A DNA stretch of 64,000 bases from Methanolinea sp. (GTDB taxonomy: Archaea > Halobacteriota > Methanomicrobia > Methanomicrobiales > Methanospirillaceae), in NCBI GenBank assembly GCA_029907345.1, contig JARYMB010000001.1, forward strand, positions 104,792 through 168,791, given 5' to 3'. The notes beneath the pieces are model-generated. The model was not told where the DNA came from, did no database searches, and saw nothing but the letters and a program-made list of their open reading frames with translations. Within the stretch, counting starts at the first letter, position 1. Each line of letters begins with the position of its first letter. This document shows positions 62,306 through 64,000 of the stretch, one piece after another. The position numbers and the translations under genes are program-made.

Positions 62306-63094
62306 ATGAGGTGCATCTCTCTTGCGAGCGGGAGTAAGGGGAACTGCCTGTTTATCGAAGGAGATTCGTCTTCTCTCCTCGTCGATGCAGGTCTTACCCG
62401 CCGGGAAATTCTCTCACGCCTCTATGCTGCAGGGAAGACCACCGAAAGCCTCGCTGCCATACTCGTCACCCACGAACACATCGACCATATCGCTGCCGTC
62501 ATGCCCCTTGCCCGCCACCTTTCCATCCCGGTGTATGCGACCGGCGGGACCCTCGTCGATCTCCTCGATTCGGGAGGCATGCACAGAAAGCCTGTCAGGG
62601 CGATAAGAATTGACTGTGACGAGGAGTTCCGCGTCGGGGAATTTTCCGTCAGGGCCTTTGCAGTATCCCACGACGCACGGGAACCCTGCGGCTTTACCAT
62701 CCGGAATGGAGACCAGACTCTCGGGTGCTGCACTGACACCGGAATGGTCACCGATCACATGATCGGGTACCTCTCCCGCTGCGACGGTCTCGTCCTCGAG
62801 AGTAACCACTGTCCCCATATGCTCAAGGAAGGACCCTATCCCGAGTCCCTCAAGCGGCGGATAAGGTCACGCAGAGGCCATCTCTCGAACAATGCCGCCG
62901 CAGAGTGCATCAACAGGCTCTGCACGCAGGTGCACTCCGTCCTGCTTGCGCATCTAAGCGAGGTGAACAACACCCCGGAAAAGGCACTTGCATGTGCCAG
63001 GGAAGCTGCCGGGCTCTTTTATTCAGACCTTGAGATCAGGGTTGCAACGAACGCGGGGTCAGATGCGGGATGGCCCCATGGTATTTTCCTCTGA
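62306..63094 (+). CDS. Metallo-beta-lactamase-fold hydrolase (YycJ/WalJ-like)
   Basis: This 262-residue enzyme has SLASGSKGNCLFIEGDSSSLLVDAG, the full metal motif VTHEHIDHIAA, VSHDAREPCGFTI, CTDTGMVTDHM, LVLESNHCPHML and LAHLSEVNNTPEKAL. This order and the C-terminal AHLSExNNTPExA are characteristic of YycJ-type hydrolases, often linked to DNA or RNA processing. CTTTTAAG at 62276-62283 lies 23 bases before ATG 62306, which indicates a leaderless message; ATG 62288 is the alternative. Confidence 0.9.
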   Translation: MRCISLASGSKGNCLFIEGDSSSLLVDAGLTRREILSRLYAAGKTTESLAAILVTHEHIDHIAAVMPLARHLSIPVYATGGTLVDLLDSGGMHRKPVRAIRIDCDEEFRVGEFSVRAFAVSHDAREPCGFTIRNGDQTLGCCTDTGMVTDHMIGYLSRCDGLVLESNHCPHMLKEGPYPESLKRRIRSRRGHLSNNAAAECINRLCTQVHSVLLAHLSEVNNTPEKALACAREAAGLFYSDLEIRVATNAGSDAGWPHGIFL

Positions 63095-63151
63095 TGCGTC
63101 TAAAATTAGGTTTGAACACCCCGGATTGATTTTTTTCCAAAAAGGGGGGTT

Positions 63152-64000
63152 TTAGTCTTCCTTCATCTTTATGAGTTTCAGACAGTACTGGTCGATCGAG
63201 TCCATGAATGTCTTTCTTGCCAGTTTTGACCGTTTTTCGTCCTCGGAGAAGATATCCTGCATGAGGTAATTGAGAACCTCGAGGTAATAACCAAGGGCCG
63301 GGAGTTTTTTCTCCATGTCCTCGTACATCACTTCTGCATCCGTCTTCCTCCCGCTGATGAGGAAAAATGCGAGGTCGAGCAGGAGGATGATATGGGCGGG
63401 CATCTTTTTCGCGATGGCAGTGCTCCGGAACTTCTGGTAGGCAGAATCCTGCGAGGACATGATCGCGAGCTGCAGCCCGTAATAGAGGGGTTCGAGTTCG
63501 TCCGGGTGCTGCTGCATCATCTGCCTTACCACCGCTGTCGCCCCACCGGCATCCCTTGCTTCCAGCTTGAAATGGTAAAGGTCGCGCAGGAAGAACATGT
63601 CGCTGTAATACCGCTCTGCCGCTATCTTGAGGAGTTCTCCCCTCATATCCCTGTTCTGATCCTTTTTTGCCTTCTCGAGCCCGATCTTTAAATAAACGGG
63701 CTGGTCCGGGAACCAGTCTATTGCAAGTTTTATCATGAACCAGAAGATCTTGTTCACACGCAGTTCCTGGATAACCTGGGGGAACCGCAGCCTGTTGACC
63801 GGTGGCTGAAGCCGTGCAAGCTCGATCATCTGCTCCCGGGCGGAAAGAGCCATGCTGCTCGTGGTGCTCTTGTCCGGTCTCTGGTCAGGGGGCAGTTCGA
63901 GGGCGGACAGCTCGTAGTAACAGAATGCAATTGCCGTGCAGACGATAGCGTCAACGGTCCGGTACTTCATCAGGATGTCGATGGCATCCTTGTATTTTCC
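63152..64000 (-). CDS. Helical-repeat (TPR-like) protein, 5' part outside window
   Basis: The frame is open from 63152 to the window end (at least 282 residues), so the true start is not visible; the ATG at 63970 is probably internal. The first residues seen, GKYKDAIDILMKYRTVDAIVCTAIAFCYYELS, look like a TPR pair. The rest is helical with paired helices (YLKIGLEKAKKDQNRDMRGELLKIAAERYYSDMFFLRDLY, ADAEVMYEDMEKK-like DAEVMYEDMEKKLPALG). No signal peptide, membrane segment or catalytic motif is seen. Function unknown; it converges with the YycJ-like gene. Confidence 0.7.
   Translation of the reverse strand, partial: GKYKDAIDILMKYRTVDAIVCTAIAFCYYELSALELPPDQRPDKSTTSSMALSAREQMIELARLQPPVNRLRFPQVIQELRVNKIFWFMIKLAIDWFPDQPVYLKIGLEKAKKDQNRDMRGELLKIAAERYYSDMFFLRDLYHFKLEARDAGGATAVVRQMMQQHPDELEPLYYGLQLAIMSSQDSAYQKFRSTAIAKKMPAHIILLLDLAFFLISGRKTDAEVMYEDMEKKLPALGYYLEVLNYLMQDIFSEDEKRSKLARKTFMDSIDQYCLKLIKMKED

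Noticed and set aside
1..64000. CRISPR array, insertion sequence or integrated element
   Set aside because: No regularly spaced repeats, transposase or integrase motifs, or att-like duplications next to the tRNA were seen on either strand.

Overview
The window looks like the chromosome of a methanogenic archaeon of the order Methanomicrobiales (a Methanoregulaceae-like member is my guess). What is seen: GC-rich coding sequence, tightly packed operons with ATGA/TGATG overlaps, archaeal TATA boxes placed 24 bases before many start codons (leaderless messages), and archaeal replication and repair genes (RadA, FEN-1, an RPA-like OB-fold protein). There are also two small proteins of methanogen-type families (DUF1890/DUF1894-like), a presenilin-type membrane protease and a tungstate transporter. 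Species cannot be named from the sequence. No IS element, prophage, CRISPR array or rRNA was found; the single RNA gene is tRNA-Gly(GCC).

Layout. 1-1160: start of an ABC exporter operon with a small Cys/His-rich protein, divergent from an HxlR regulator, then tRNA-Gly. 1418-7138: tetrapyrrole operon from glutamyl-tRNA to precorrin-2 and sirohydrochlorin (siroheme synthase, hemA, hemB, hemL, hemC, cobA), with no hemD. 7349-13058: anaerobic corrin-ring operon cbiT-L-F-G-H-C-D-E. 13137-20738: a repair block on the minus strand (mutY-like, class II photolyase, mutL, mutS) broken by a histidine-kinase remnant and a secreted protein. 20876-28873: mixed single genes (thioredoxin-fold DUF255 protein, FMN-binding protein, MBL-rhodanese fusion, HAD, SRAP, iron-sulfur flavoprotein, DUF2284, UPF0316). 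29022-32836: glutamate dehydrogenase with a two-subunit 2-oxoacid:ferredoxin oxidoreductase. 32950-34835: cutA-fdhD-DUF1890-DUF1894.

35058-39860: dapL-lysA (lysine), RPA-like protein and radA. 40015-46376: phosphoglycolate phosphatase, PRC-barrel protein, HTH-CBS regulator and NOG1-like GTPase on facing promoters, presenilin-like protease, FEN-1, CDP-alcohol transferase and an adenylate kinase-like protein. 46373-52863: hisC, superoxide dismutase with a palindrome at its predicted transcription start, argD-like transaminase, guaA (B subunit)-pyrG, thioesterase. 52959-57671: a four- to five-gene plus-strand set containing a glycosyltransferase, a TPR/winged-helix protein, a DUF2791 (BrxD-like) ATPase and a PGF-CTERM surface protein; this is the least explained part of the window. 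57988-64000: hisD, tungstate transporter tupABC, an MBL-fold hydrolase and a truncated repeat protein.

The genes support one picture: an anaerobe that makes F430/cobalamin-type tetrapyrroles, takes up tungstate for its formate/formylmethanofuran enzymes, feeds 2-oxoglutarate through ferredoxin, and has acquired bacterial-type mismatch repair. Family assignments come from reading motifs by eye; no database search was run.
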